A stretch of 18,158 nt of DNA from an uncultured Oscillospiraceae bacterium (GCA_934539585.1 CAKTCT010000053.1:1-18158), one strand, 5' to 3'. Positions 1 to 7,197 are shown, numbered from the stretch's first letter. Notes: a model not told the origin generated them from the sequence alone. Translations and numbers: made by a program.

Positions 1-76
1 ATTTGAACTCTTGCGCCGGCGGAGCCGACCTACCGGATTTCGAATCCGGACCCTTCAACCACTTGGGTACATCTCC
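1..76 (-). tRNA. tRNA-Ser(CGA), 3' end cut off by window edge
   Basis: Read on the minus strand, the gene starts GGAGATG at position 76. It shows a D-arm, an anticodon stem CCGGA/TCCGG around the loop TTCGAAA (plus-strand 38-44) and therefore anticodon CGA. A long variable arm (GTCGGC/GCCGGC) identifies a class II tRNA, and the T-arm begins before the sequence stops at position 1. The long variable arm and anticodon together support serine. The acceptor 3' half and any encoded CCA lie outside the window. Confidence 0.93.
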
Positions 77-97
77 ATGGATTGGGAAACAAGGCTT

Positions 98-126
98 ATT
101 ATACCACGAACCCGGGGGTTTGTCAA
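98..126 (-). promoter_or_regulatory. promoter of tRNA-Ser, -35 embedded in a dyad
   Basis: On the minus strand TTGACA (121-126) and TATAAT (98-103) are both perfect consensus, separated by 17 bp. Transcription should start near position 91, about 15 nt before the mature tRNA. The -35 lies in the loop of a perfect 10-bp inverted repeat (CGAACCCGGG at 107-116, CCCGGGTTCG at 128-137). Confidence 0.85.
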
Positions 127-137
127 TCCCGGGTTCG
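107..137. repeat. perfect 10-bp inverted repeat around the tRNA-Ser promoter
   Basis: The arms CGAACCCGGG (107-116) and CCCGGGTTCG (128-137) are exact reverse complements with an 11-nt spacer holding the -35 box of the tRNA-Ser promoter. A second, smaller dyad follows (CGGAAAA 138-144, TTTTCCG 152-158). The arm sequence GGGTTCG also resembles a tRNA T-arm, so it could derive from old attachment-site sequence rather than from an operator. Confidence 0.6.
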
Positions 138-167
138 CGGAAAATCGCGGGTTTTCCGAGGATCAGA

Positions 168-410
168 AGATGGCGCGGGGTGAAATTCTGCACTGTCAAC
201 GGAATTCCCCAAACATCCCTCTATGCCTTGCGCCATGCCCTCGTTTCGGTGGGCAAGACCCTCGCGGAAGGGGAGAGAAAAAGCCTGGTCGGCCACTCCA
301 GGAGCATGGACACCTTTGGCGTGTACGGCCACGAGTTGCCAGGGGAAAGCGCCTCCACCGCCGAAGACGTCAACCGCATTTTCACCGATCTTTTGAAAAG
401 TGTGTTATAA
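168..410 (+). pseudogene. tyrosine recombinase (integrase) C-terminal remnant
   Basis: About 78 codons ending in TAA at 408-410 match the catalytic C-terminus of phage/ICE-type tyrosine recombinases. Visible are NGIPQTSLYALRH (arginine of the RHxxR region followed by His), LVGHSRSMDTFGVYGH (the conserved GH and the tyrosine nucleophile in VYGH), and the usual trailing helix DVNRIFTDLL. The N-terminal DNA-binding domains and most of the catalytic domain are absent. The open frame upstream runs into the tRNA-Ser gene, so no intact gene exists. GTG at 180 is a possible start but has no convincing ribosome binding site. The remnant sits between two tRNA genes, a standard setting for integrated elements. 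I infer the relic of an excised or deleted integrative element and not a working recombinase. Confidence 0.8.
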
Positions 411-429
411 AGTGTGTTATCCGCAAAAG

Positions 430-467
430 AAAAAGTCCCGCAAACCCAGTGTTTACGGGACTTTTTT
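430..467. terminator. bidirectional terminator between integrase remnant and tRNA-Gly
   Basis: The stem AGTCCCG (434-440) pairs with CGGGACT (456-462); inside it AAAC pairs with GTTT around the loop CCAGT. A T-run follows on the plus strand (462-467) and an A-run precedes it (430-434), giving T-runs on both strands. It would end transcription of tRNA-Gly on the minus strand and read-through from the integrase remnant on the plus strand. Confidence 0.85.
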
Positions 468-540
468 GGAGCGGACGACGGGAATCGAACCCGCGTTTCC
501 AGCTTGGGAAGCTGGAGTTCTGCCATTGAACCACATCCGC
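467..540 (-). tRNA. tRNA-Gly(CCC)
   Basis: On the minus strand the gene starts GCGGATG at 540 and ends CGTCCGC plus T73 and an encoded CCA (467-469). The acceptor stem pairs fully with one U-G wobble. The anticodon stem CCAGC/GCTGG encloses TTCCCAA, giving anticodon CCC (plus-strand 506-508). The T-arm shows GGGTTCGATTCCC. The CCA end faces the integrase remnant, so this tRNA is the likelier old attachment site of the two. Confidence 0.96.
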
Positions 541-557
541 ATGAAGTCATCTTATTT

Positions 558-586
558 ATTATACACGATTTCCGCCGGTTTGTAAA
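558..586 (-). promoter_or_regulatory. promoter of tRNA-Gly
   Basis: On the minus strand TTTACA (581-586) and a perfect TATAAT (558-563) are spaced by 17 bp and point into the tRNA-Gly gene. The predicted start is around 551, about ten bases before the mature 5' end. Confidence 0.8.
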
Positions 587-756
587 GCCCCCAGCGGAAT
601 TTTTTTGAAATTTTTTCTTCGAGTAGAAAACAGCGGAAATCCGCCGCCGTTCCGCGAAAAACCGCGAAAAATCCGTATGAAGTTTGAATTTTATCTGAAT
701 TTGCGTATTTTATACGGAAAATACAACGTTTTACCTGAAGATTCACAAAACGTTCA
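587..756. other. AT-rich intergenic stretch, no gene seen
   Basis: No start codon with a ribosome binding site and no RNA gene is visible between the tRNA-Gly promoter and the MarR promoter. A perfect 7-bp inverted repeat (GTATTTT 705-711, AAAATAC 718-724) lies about 33 bp upstream of the MarR -35 box, and short GC-rich dyads around 630-670 break the AT-rich sequence. Confidence 0.5.
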
Positions 757-785
757 TTGACAGGGGCTGGAAAAGACGGTATACT
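757..785 (+). promoter_or_regulatory. promoter of the marR-citrate synthase operon
   Basis: TTGACA (757-762) is perfect consensus, followed after 17 bp by TATACT (780-785). It is the only clear promoter upstream of the MarR gene, and no terminator separates MarR from citrate synthase. Confidence 0.85.
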
Positions 786-788
786 GAA

Positions 789-810
789 TTAGTAAACCTT
801 TATTGACTAT
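789..810. promoter_or_regulatory. possible MarR operator
   Basis: An imperfect palindrome, TTAGTAAA (789-796) against TTGACTAT (803-810), matches at 6 of 8 positions per arm and covers the expected transcription start. Length and placement fit autorepression by a MarR dimer. The assignment is inference. Confidence 0.4.
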
Positions 811-825
811 CAAGGAGGGATTCCT

Positions 826-1320
826 GTGGCAGAGGACGGTTCCGGCGTGATGCCCGGCAGCCGACGGCGGCAGATGCTCTTTCTCATCGCCGTTTACCGG
901 AAGCTGATCCGGCCCTTGCAGGACTGCTTCCGGGGGCGGTACACCAGCCTGCAGCTCTGGGCCATCCTGATTCTGGACGCGGCGGGGCCCATGTCTCTGG
1001 GAGAACTGGCCGCCGCGCTGCACCTCCCCAAGCAGCAGATGTCCCGGATGGCGGAAAGCCTGGTGGAGGAGGGGACCCTTTTCCGGCAGGAGGACCCCCG
1101 GGACCGGCGGCGGCTCCTGGTGGGGCTTTCCCCCCAGGCCCGGCGGACCATGCAGGAGGGCTGCATGACCTTCGACCACTGGGCGGAGGGCCTGTTCTCC
1201 ACCCTGGACGACGTGGACCGGGCTGAGTTCGACTGCGCCCTGGCCACGCTGAACCGGATTTTCGGGAAGCTGCCCTTTTCCTCCCCGGTGGAGGAAGGAT
1301 TTGAAACGAAGACGCGATAA
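826..1320 (+). CDS. MarR-family transcriptional regulator
   Basis: A 164-residue protein starting at GTG, with AAGGAGGGA (812-820) at good distance; no better start exists. The fold reads as a MarR winged helix: a first dimerisation helix (about 16-37), an HTH with LGELAAALHLPKQQMSRMAESLVEEG (58-83), and the wing DPRDRRRLLVGLSPQA (90-105), the diagnostic MarR motif. C-terminal helices (about 106-150) complete the dimer interface. It would bind a palindrome as a homodimer, possibly the one over its own start site. The gene is followed after 30 bp by citrate synthase without an obvious terminator, so the two are probably cotranscribed. The ligand is unknown. The link between the regulator and citrate metabolism is inferred only from the operon. 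Confidence 0.93.
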   Translation: MAEDGSGVMPGSRRRQMLFLIAVYRKLIRPLQDCFRGRYTSLQLWAILILDAAGPMSLGELAAALHLPKQQMSRMAESLVEEGTLFRQEDPRDRRRLLVGLSPQARRTMQEGCMTFDHWAEGLFSTLDDVDRAEFDCALATLNRIFGKLPFSSPVEEGFETKTR

Positions 1321-1350
1321 ACCCCACGACCTTGGAAAGGCGGATGCACT

Positions 1351-2721
1351 ATGGCGAAAAATATGGACTACTTTGAAATTACGCCGGAGATTCTGGAAAT
1401 GACGGCGCTCTGCACCCGGCACGACGCCATCGACCCCTCCCTTTACGCCAAATACGACGTGAAGCGGGGGCTCCGGGATATCAACGGAAAGGGCGTCGTG
1501 GCGGGGCTCACCGAGATTTCCGACATCGTTTCCAGCAAGGAGGTGGACGGGAAATCCGTTTCCTGTGAAGGGGAGCTCTACTACCGCGGCATCAGCATCA
1601 AGGACCTGACCGGGGGCTTCATCCGGGAAAAGCGCTTCGGCTTTGAGGAGACGGTGTACCTCCTGCTCTTCGGCCAGCTCCCCAACCGGGAGGAGGCGGA
1701 GAACTTCAAGCAGATTCTCTGCAAATACCGCACCTTACCCACCAACTTCGTCCGGGACATCATCATGAAGGCCCCCACTCCGGACATGATGAACACCCTG
1801 GCCCGCAGCGTCCTGACCCTTTACGCCTACGACGAGAAGGCCAACGACTCCTCGCTGCCCAACATCCTGCGGCAGTGCATCGAGATGATCGCCCTGTTCC
1901 CCCAGCTGGCGGTCTACGGCTACCAGGCCCACGCCCACGACGTGGACCCGGCCAACAGCTTCTTCATCCACGCTCCCCGGCCGGAGCTTTCCACGGCGGA
2001 AAACATCCTCCACATGCTCCGCATCGACAACCGTTACACCGAGCTGGAGGCCCGGATTCTGGACCTGGCCCTGGTCCTTCACGCGGAGCACGGCGGCGGC
2101 AACAACTCCACCTTCACCACCCATGTGGTGGCGTCCTCCGGCACCGACGCCTACTCGGTCATCGCGGCGGCCCTGGGTTCCCTGAAGGGCCCCAAGCACG
2201 GCGGGGCCAACATCAAGGTTATGCGGATGTTCGAGGACATGAAGGAGAAGGTCAGGGACTGGGAGGACGAGGACGAGGTCCGACGGTACTTAAAGGGCCT
2301 GCTGAACAAGGAGGAATTCGACCGCTCCGGGCTGATTTACGGCATGGGCCACGCAGTGTACTCCCTGTCGGACCCCCGCGCAGACATTTTCCGGGGCTTC
2401 GTCAAGTCCCTGTCCGAGGAAAAGGGGCTGGCCCGGGAGTACCGGCTTTACTCCATGGTGGAGTCCCTGGCCCCCAAGGTCATCGGCGAGGAGCGTCGGA
2501 CCTACAAGGGCGTCAGCGCCAACATCGACTTTTACAGCGGATTCGTCTACCACATGCTGGGGCTGCCGCCGGAGCTGTTCACTCCGGTGTTCGCCATGGC
2601 CCGGATCGCCGGGTGGAGCGCCCATCTCCTGGAGGAGATCATCAACGCCGGGAAGATTATCCGGCCCTCCTACCAGAGCATCGGCCCGCGTCAGCCCTAT
2701 ATTCCCATGGATCAGCGATAA
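1351..2721 (+). CDS. gltA: citrate synthase
   Basis: A 456-residue citrate synthase, which condenses oxaloacetate and acetyl-CoA to citrate in the cytoplasm. The three catalytic residues are visible by family pattern: His247 in LHAEHGGGNNSTF, His334 in GMGHAVYSLSDPRADI and Asp393 in NIDFYSGFVYHMLG, with KGPKHGGAN (279-287) between them. The N-terminal 60 residues are longer than in the short archaeal/Bacillus type and resemble the approximately 450-residue clostridial form. The start ATG at 1351 has GGAAAGGCGG upstream. A 2-methylcitrate synthase activity cannot be excluded from sequence alone. No aconitase or isocitrate dehydrogenase is adjacent; in anaerobes this enzyme typically feeds 2-oxoglutarate and glutamate synthesis. 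The likely cotranscribed MarR gene upstream suggests ligand-controlled expression. Confidence 0.95.
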   Translation: MAKNMDYFEITPEILEMTALCTRHDAIDPSLYAKYDVKRGLRDINGKGVVAGLTEISDIVSSKEVDGKSVSCEGELYYRGISIKDLTGGFIREKRFGFEETVYLLLFGQLPNREEAENFKQILCKYRTLPTNFVRDIIMKAPTPDMMNTLARSVLTLYAYDEKANDSSLPNILRQCIEMIALFPQLAVYGYQAHAHDVDPANSFFIHAPRPELSTAENILHMLRIDNRYTELEARILDLALVLHAEHGGGNNSTFTTHVVASSGTDAYSVIAAALGSLKGPKHGGANIKVMRMFEDMKEKVRDWEDEDEVRRYLKGLLNKEEFDRSGLIYGMGHAVYSLSDPRADIFRGFVKSLSEEKGLAREYRLYSMVESLAPKVIGEERRTYKGVSANIDFYSGFVYHMLGLPPELFTPVFAMARIAGWSAHLLEEIINAGKIIRPSYQSIGPRQPYIPMDQR

Positions 2722-2727
2722 AAATGC

Positions 2728-2760
2728 GGCCTGTCTCCGGATTCCGGGGCGGGCCTTTTG
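2728..2760 (+). terminator. probable terminator after citrate synthase
   Basis: GGCCTG (2728-2733) pairs with CGGGCC (2750-2755), with an inner CCGG/CCGG pairing, followed by TTTTGCGTTT. It begins 6 nt after the stop codon. The T-run is short and interrupted, so efficiency is uncertain. Confidence 0.55.
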
Positions 2761-2825
2761 CGTTTGGGAACCCTTGGCCGGGCCGGGGAATATTCTGGAA
2801 AAACGGAACTGCGGGAGGAAGGGCC

Positions 2826-3062
2826 ATGCTGATACAGGAATTCCGGCTGTGGAATCTTTGGGTGCGGGTGTACCATCGGGTCTTGGCGGGCCGTGAGACG
2901 ATCCGGGTGGTGGTGATTCGGGGAAGCTCCGGCGGAGTGGCTTTGATCGAGCTGCCCGCAGGCGGCGAGCCCTGGGAACGGGAACGGCTGACGGACCTGG
3001 TTGCCTCTGCGGCCATTCGGGAAATCTGCGCCGAACTGGATCGAAAGGAAGGAAAGGAGTAA
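2826..3062 (+). CDS. small protein of unknown function (78 aa)
   Basis: ATG at 2826 follows GGGAGGAAGG at good spacing and the frame ends with TAA at 3060-3062. The product (MLIQEFRLWNLWVRVYHRVL...) has a tryptophan/arginine-rich N-terminus, a beta-strand-like VVVIRG and IELPAG, and an acidic/basic C-terminal helix ending in ELDRKEGKE. There is no signal peptide or membrane segment. I recognise no family. It lies between the putative citrate synthase terminator and the next promoter, and no clear promoter of its own is seen, so it may depend on read-through. The open frame extends far upstream only as a shadow of citrate synthase; the ribosome binding site fixes the start. Confidence 0.55.
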   Translation: MLIQEFRLWNLWVRVYHRVLAGRETIRVVVIRGSSGGVALIELPAGGEPWERERLTDLVASAAIREICAELDRKEGKE

Positions 3063-3125
3063 CGGAATGATACCGTTGGAGACGTTTGACGCCGGCTTTG
3101 TAGTTCTTTTGTTATAGGTTTGTAA

Positions 3126-3154
3126 TTGCAACTTTGGGAAAAGTGCTCTATAAT
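3126..3154 (+). promoter_or_regulatory. promoter of the WG-lipoprotein/PstS-like operon
   Basis: TTGCAA (3126-3131) and a perfect TATAAT (3149-3154) are spaced by 17 bp, in an AT-rich patch after the small ORF. The leader is about 60 nt. No second promoter or terminator is seen until after the third gene, so 3220-7011 is likely one transcript. Confidence 0.8.
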
Positions 3155-3219
3155 AAAAGTGAGAAAACCGTCCCCGGCAAGACTGTGGGATGGACTGAAC
3201 CGGAAAGGAAGGTGGGATT

Positions 3220-4653
3220 GTGAAACGGAAAATTCTGGCGGCGGCGTTGGCGCTGCTGCTGACGTCTTGCGGCGGAGGGCTTTTTCCGCCGGAAACCTCG
3301 GATCCGGCGGGGAGCTCCGGGGAAAGCGTTGTCCCGGAAACGGTTCTTCCCGGAACGGAGGAACCCCGGGTTTTGCCGGTAAGTGTGGATGGGCAGATCC
3401 TGATTGCCGATACCAACGGAAACGAGATCTTTGCCGGGCGGGGAGTGTATCTGCTGCCCGACATCTTTACCAACGAGCCGGCGTACATCGTGAAACGCCG
3501 GTATGAATCAATGGACCGGAGCGAAGATGACTGGGTCATCGACGCAAAGATCTTTTCCACTCTCTACGATTTGACGGGAAAGGAGCTCCGGCCGGAACGG
3601 GAGTGCATGTACGTTACGGCTTTCGGGGATTATCTGGTAAGCGTTGAGAATGCTTACCGCGGCGGAATGCTGGAACGGGTTTCCACCGGAGAGCGCCTGC
3701 TGGACGGGGTGGTATATACTTCAATTCTGGGCCAAAAGTACGTGGCGCTTTCCGATGCCGACTCCGAACCCATGGCCTGGATCGACCGGGAGGGGAATTT
3801 CCGGGACGTTGGAGATTTTTGGAGCTGCTATCAATCCGGCAACCCGGATTACTACATCACCCACGACAGGGATTACACGTTGCAGGGCGTAGTGGATCAG
3901 AACCTGGAGACCGTGCTGCCCCTTGCGTATCAATCGCTGAACGTCATCGGCGATTATATTCTGACATGGGATGGGACGACCTCGCAGGCGCTGCTTTTGC
4001 CGGAATGCCGGGAGGTCCTTGCTCTGGAGGGGCGGCGGCTCAACTATTTTGACGGAGAGGTGGGGATTGCCGGCGCCGGGGCAGATGACTGGGGCTATCA
4101 GTTGGTGGATGCCCGGGGAGAGCCGCTCCATGAAGAGGCGTTCGACTACTTTTTACCCGATTATGCCAACGCCCCCTGTCCGGCTTTTGCGACCACCGAC
4201 CAGTATGGCAATGCGGTGCTCCTGGATCGGCAGGGGCGGGTGCTGCTTCGGCAGGCCGGGGCGTCTGTCACGCCGCTGCTCCGGGACCGGTATCTTCTTT
4301 CCTGGTGGGAGCAGGATTCGGGTGAGGGAGCCGCCGCCGGCGTTTCCCACTGTATGGTCCTGGACAGCAAGGGCGGAACCGTTGTCCCTGACGGACGTTA
4401 CAGCTGGATCAGTCAGGTTTGGGGAATGGACGGCAGCAGCGGGTATCTCCAGGGGGCGTCGGAATCCTCCGGTTACAGCGTCCTGGACCTTTTAAATGCC
4501 GACTGCTCCCTTCGGATTTCCGGGCTCCGGGAAATTTATGGGATCAGCGGGGATTATATCTCTGTGCAAAAGGGCTTTTCCGCCGGAATCATGGACCTGG
4601 ACGGGAATTGGAGATACAAAACATCGATTTTCCATTCAATCAGCGATGAATAA
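3220..4653 (+). CDS. WG-repeat-like lipoprotein, paralogue 1
   Basis: 477 residues from a GTG start with AAGGAAGGTGGG upstream. The N-terminus is a lipoprotein signal (KRK, hydrophobic stretch, lipobox LTSC) with Cys17 as the lipidation site, followed by a low-complexity Pro/Ser/Glu linker (about 21-50). The rest has repeated beta-hairpin units of the WG (KWG) type, for example LQGVVDQNLETVLPLAYQSL (221-240), AVLLDRQGRVLL (332-343) and AGIMDLDGNWRYKTS (455-469), suggesting a beta-propeller or beta-solenoid exposed on the outer face of the membrane. The next gene encodes a full-length paralogue, so this is a tandem duplication. The biochemical role is unknown; the WG match is by eye and the canonical WG dipeptides are mostly altered in this copy. 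Confidence 0.8.
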   Translation: MKRKILAAALALLLTSCGGGLFPPETSDPAGSSGESVVPETVLPGTEEPRVLPVSVDGQILIADTNGNEIFAGRGVYLLPDIFTNEPAYIVKRRYESMDRSEDDWVIDAKIFSTLYDLTGKELRPERECMYVTAFGDYLVSVENAYRGGMLERVSTGERLLDGVVYTSILGQKYVALSDADSEPMAWIDREGNFRDVGDFWSCYQSGNPDYYITHDRDYTLQGVVDQNLETVLPLAYQSLNVIGDYILTWDGTTSQALLLPECREVLALEGRRLNYFDGEVGIAGAGADDWGYQLVDARGEPLHEEAFDYFLPDYANAPCPAFATTDQYGNAVLLDRQGRVLLRQAGASVTPLLRDRYLLSWWEQDSGEGAAAGVSHCMVLDSKGGTVVPDGRYSWISQVWGMDGSSGYLQGASESSGYSVLDLLNADCSLRISGLREIYGISGDYISVQKGFSAGIMDLDGNWRYKTSIFHSISDE

Positions 4654-4666
4654 GGAGAGGGTTGCA

Positions 4667-6085
4667 TTGAGGTTTCGGATTTTGACAGCTGCCGCAGCTG
4701 CGGCGGTTTTACTGACGTCCTGCGGCGGCCTTTTTGAACCGGTGGGCGGGGAGGTCTCCCAGGCTTCCGGAGAGGTCTCCCAGACTATGGGGGCTCCCGG
4801 CGGGGAGGACGCCCGGGTCTTGTCCATCTATAACGGCGACGAGACCCTGATCGTCAACACCGCCGGAAAACCGCTGCTTTTCGGGCCGAACGTGAGCGTG
4901 TTAAGCGACGCCCTCACCCAGGAGCCAAAGTATCTGAGCTCCCAGCGGTTTGAAGACGAGAAGCGGGACACTGACGGCTGGATTACAGACGCCAACGTCT
5001 TTACCACCCTCTACGATCTGAACGGGGAGATCATCCGGGCGGAAATTTCGGGGGGCTATGAATTGGTTTTCGGGGATTTTCTGATCATCGGGGACTATCA
5101 GAACAGCCGCCTGGAGCGGTTCTCCACCGGGGAGGTTCTGAAAACGGACTTTTCCTATGGAGTGCCGTCGGAAAAATATGTGGGCCTTTACGATTCTGAG
5201 GGCAACGAGCTGGTTCGAATCGACCGGGACGGCAACTTTTTCGAGCCCGGCGAAGGACCGTACTTCTACAGCCTATCCAACACGGATTACTACGTTTCCT
5301 ACGATAACGAGCAGAACCTTTGGGGGCTGCTGGACGCAGACCTCAACGAGGTGATCCCCATGCTGTACGAAAATGTCAGCGTCACCGGGGATTACGCCTT
5401 GGTGCAGGACCAGGGGAGCACCCGGGTGCTGAAGCTGCCGGAGTGTGCCGAGGTCCTTTCCACCGATGAATGCGTGACCTATTTTGACGGCGAGGTAGGC
5501 ATCAAGTGTGACTGGAACTATCAGTTCTACTGGCTGACAGACGCCCGGGGCGAGCGGCTCAGCCCGTACGATTACACCGTGATCTACGTTTTGGATCCGG
5601 ATGTGCCCAACAGGGCGTTCACCGCCCGGACCAATGACGGCGCGGCGGTGCTTTTGGGGCGGGATGGCCATGAGATGCTCCGGCGGGGGAATTCCGAAAT
5701 TTACCAAATCGGCAACGACGCCTTTACCCTAAGCTGGTATACGGAGACCCCCGAGAAGGACGGCGGGAGCCGGTACACCTACTATTCCACGGTTGTGGAC
5801 AGCCAGGCCAATACCCTGATTCCCCAGGGGCGATACAGTTGGGTGTACCGCACAATCTTTCCGGGGGGTACGGAGATTCTGGAAGGGGTCAAAACCGGCG
5901 CCAACAACTCGGTTATCGATCTTTTGAACCCGGATTTTTCCGTGCGGATTTCCGGGCTCAAGAGCATCTGCAGCGTCAGCGGAAACTACCTGGGCGTGAT
6001 TCAGGGCTTCTCCATGGGAGTCATGGATATGGACGGCAATTGGATCTACAAAACATCAACATTTCGTACCCTTGAGGACGAGTAA
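4667..6085 (+). CDS. WG-repeat-like lipoprotein, paralogue 2 (TTG start)
   Basis: 472 residues if started at TTG 4667. That start has AAGGAGAGG (4652-4660) six bases upstream and yields MRFRILTAAAAAAVLLTSC, which matches the start of paralogue 1; an upstream ATG at 4646 overlaps the previous stop and would place the ribosome binding site inside the gene. Lipobox LTSC gives Cys19. The linker contains a 21-nt tandem duplication (GAGGTCTCCCAG at 4751 and 4772) encoding GEVSQ twice. The body aligns with paralogue 1 along its length: GWITDANVFTTLYDLNGE, ERFSTGE, LWGLLDADLNEVIPMLYENV (a clear WG unit), YFDGEVGI, and the ending MGVMDMDGNWIYKTS. The gap to paralogue 1 is 13 nt, so translation may be coupled. 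Function unknown; probably surface-exposed. Confidence 0.82.
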   Translation: MRFRILTAAAAAAVLLTSCGGLFEPVGGEVSQASGEVSQTMGAPGGEDARVLSIYNGDETLIVNTAGKPLLFGPNVSVLSDALTQEPKYLSSQRFEDEKRDTDGWITDANVFTTLYDLNGEIIRAEISGGYELVFGDFLIIGDYQNSRLERFSTGEVLKTDFSYGVPSEKYVGLYDSEGNELVRIDRDGNFFEPGEGPYFYSLSNTDYYVSYDNEQNLWGLLDADLNEVIPMLYENVSVTGDYALVQDQGSTRVLKLPECAEVLSTDECVTYFDGEVGIKCDWNYQFYWLTDARGERLSPYDYTVIYVLDPDVPNRAFTARTNDGAAVLLGRDGHEMLRRGNSEIYQIGNDAFTLSWYTETPEKDGGSRYTYYSTVVDSQANTLIPQGRYSWVYRTIFPGGTEILEGVKTGANNSVIDLLNPDFSVRISGLKSICSVSGNYLGVIQGFSMGVMDMDGNWIYKTSTFRTLEDE

Positions 6086-6096
6086 GGAGGATTCTT

Positions 6097-7011
6097 ATGA
6101 AACACTGGATTCGCGGGGTGGCGGCTTTTCTGACGGCTTCCCTTTTGTTGGCGTCTTGCAGCGGCAAGGTGCCGGTTGAGAGCAGCCAAACCTCTCTTCC
6201 TGCGCCGGAGCCCATTTTTTCTTCTGTGGAGGAGTATCCCCGGGTGGACGGCTCCACGGCAAACCTGCCCTTGATGGCGCGGGTTTTGGCGGATACCTGC
6301 GGCGTTTCCCCGGAGGAAGCGGAAAACTGGACCGGAAACACCGGCACCAACACCTCCTGGAACCGGCTGGTCGATGGAGACGTGGACCTTCTCTTAGTCT
6401 ATGAAGCCCCGGCGGACACTCAGGCTAAGATAAAAGCCAGCGGCGTGGAGCTGGAGGTAACGCCGGTGGGCCGGGATGCGCTGGTTTTTCTGGTCAACAG
6501 CGGCAATCCGGTGAAGGATTTGAGTCAGAAACAGCTTCGGGACATCTACACCGGCAAAATCACCAACTGGAAAGACGTCGGCGGCGAGGATCAGGAGCTC
6601 TTTCCCTTCCAGCGCAACCCCACCAGCGGCAGCCAGACCATGTTCCTCAAGCTGCTGATGAAGGACGTGACGCCTATGGACCCTCCGGAGGACCTTACCG
6701 TCGGCGGCATGGGGCAGCTCATCGACACGGTGGCCACCTATGACAACAGCGCCGGAGCCATCGGCTACTCCGTCTATTACTACGCCTCGGAGATGTACGG
6801 CAATCCCGACCTGCGGCTCCTTTCCGTAGACGGTGTGGAGCCCTCCAAGGAAACCATCGCCGACGGGAGCTACCCGCTGCTCAACGAGTTCTACCTGGCC
6901 ATCCGGGCCGACGAGCCGGTGGGCAGTGCCGCCCGGCGGCTCCGGGACTGGATTCTCGGCGATGACGGCCGCCGTGCCTTTGAGGAGACCAATTATGTCC
7001 CCATTTTCTGA
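6097..7011 (+). CDS. PstS-like substrate-binding lipoprotein, orphan
   Basis: 304 residues, starting 11 nt after the preceding stop, with the binding site TAAGGAGG overlapping that stop codon. Lipobox LASC gives Cys21. The mature part is a periplasmic-binding-protein fold of the phosphate-binding (PstS) type: YPRVDGSTANLPLM (47-60), GRDALVFLVNSGNPVKDLSQKQLRDIYTGKITNW (125-158), RNPTSGSQTMF (173-183) and SAGAIGYSVYYY (218-229). These cover the ligand-binding DGST and SGS elements. No pstC, pstA, pstB or phoU lies beside it; its partners are two WG-repeat-like lipoproteins. It may bind phosphate or another oxyanion and act as a sensor or accessory subunit, but the ligand is not shown by sequence. 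Confidence 0.85.
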   Translation: MKHWIRGVAAFLTASLLLASCSGKVPVESSQTSLPAPEPIFSSVEEYPRVDGSTANLPLMARVLADTCGVSPEEAENWTGNTGTNTSWNRLVDGDVDLLLVYEAPADTQAKIKASGVELEVTPVGRDALVFLVNSGNPVKDLSQKQLRDIYTGKITNWKDVGGEDQELFPFQRNPTSGSQTMFLKLLMKDVTPMDPPEDLTVGGMGQLIDTVATYDNSAGAIGYSVYYYASEMYGNPDLRLLSVDGVEPSKETIADGSYPLLNEFYLAIRADEPVGSAARRLRDWILGDDGRRAFEETNYVPIF

Positions 7012-7197
7012 GGAATCCTTCCTTCCGCCGGATGCGCTCTGGTGGTGACGGCGGGGACAGAGTGTCCGGCGTATGGGGTGGGGGGTGAGGTGAATCAATG
7101 GCTCTCAAAATTTTCGACGGAATGTGTTGCGTTTTGGAATTGCTTCGTCTTTCTATAAACAAAGGTCCGCTTTGGCAAAATGAAAGGAGCATTCTTA

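Noticed and set aside
3..167. N-terminal extension of the integrase remnant
   Set aside because: It runs through the tRNA-Ser gene and its promoter and shows no recombinase similarity.
754..1422. 222-codon minus-strand frame over marR
   Set aside because: Antisense shadow of the well-supported MarR gene, with Pro/Gly/Arg-rich composition.
1875..2825. Upstream part of the open frame that ends at 3062
   Set aside because: It overlaps citrate synthase in another frame. Only the part from ATG 2826, which has a ribosome binding site, is kept as a small ORF.
7127..7159. Possible promoter before the BspA-like gene (TTGCGT / TATAAA)
   Set aside because: The spacer would be 21 bp and alternative -35 boxes give 14-16 bp with poor matches, so no convincing promoter is called although one is expected nearby.
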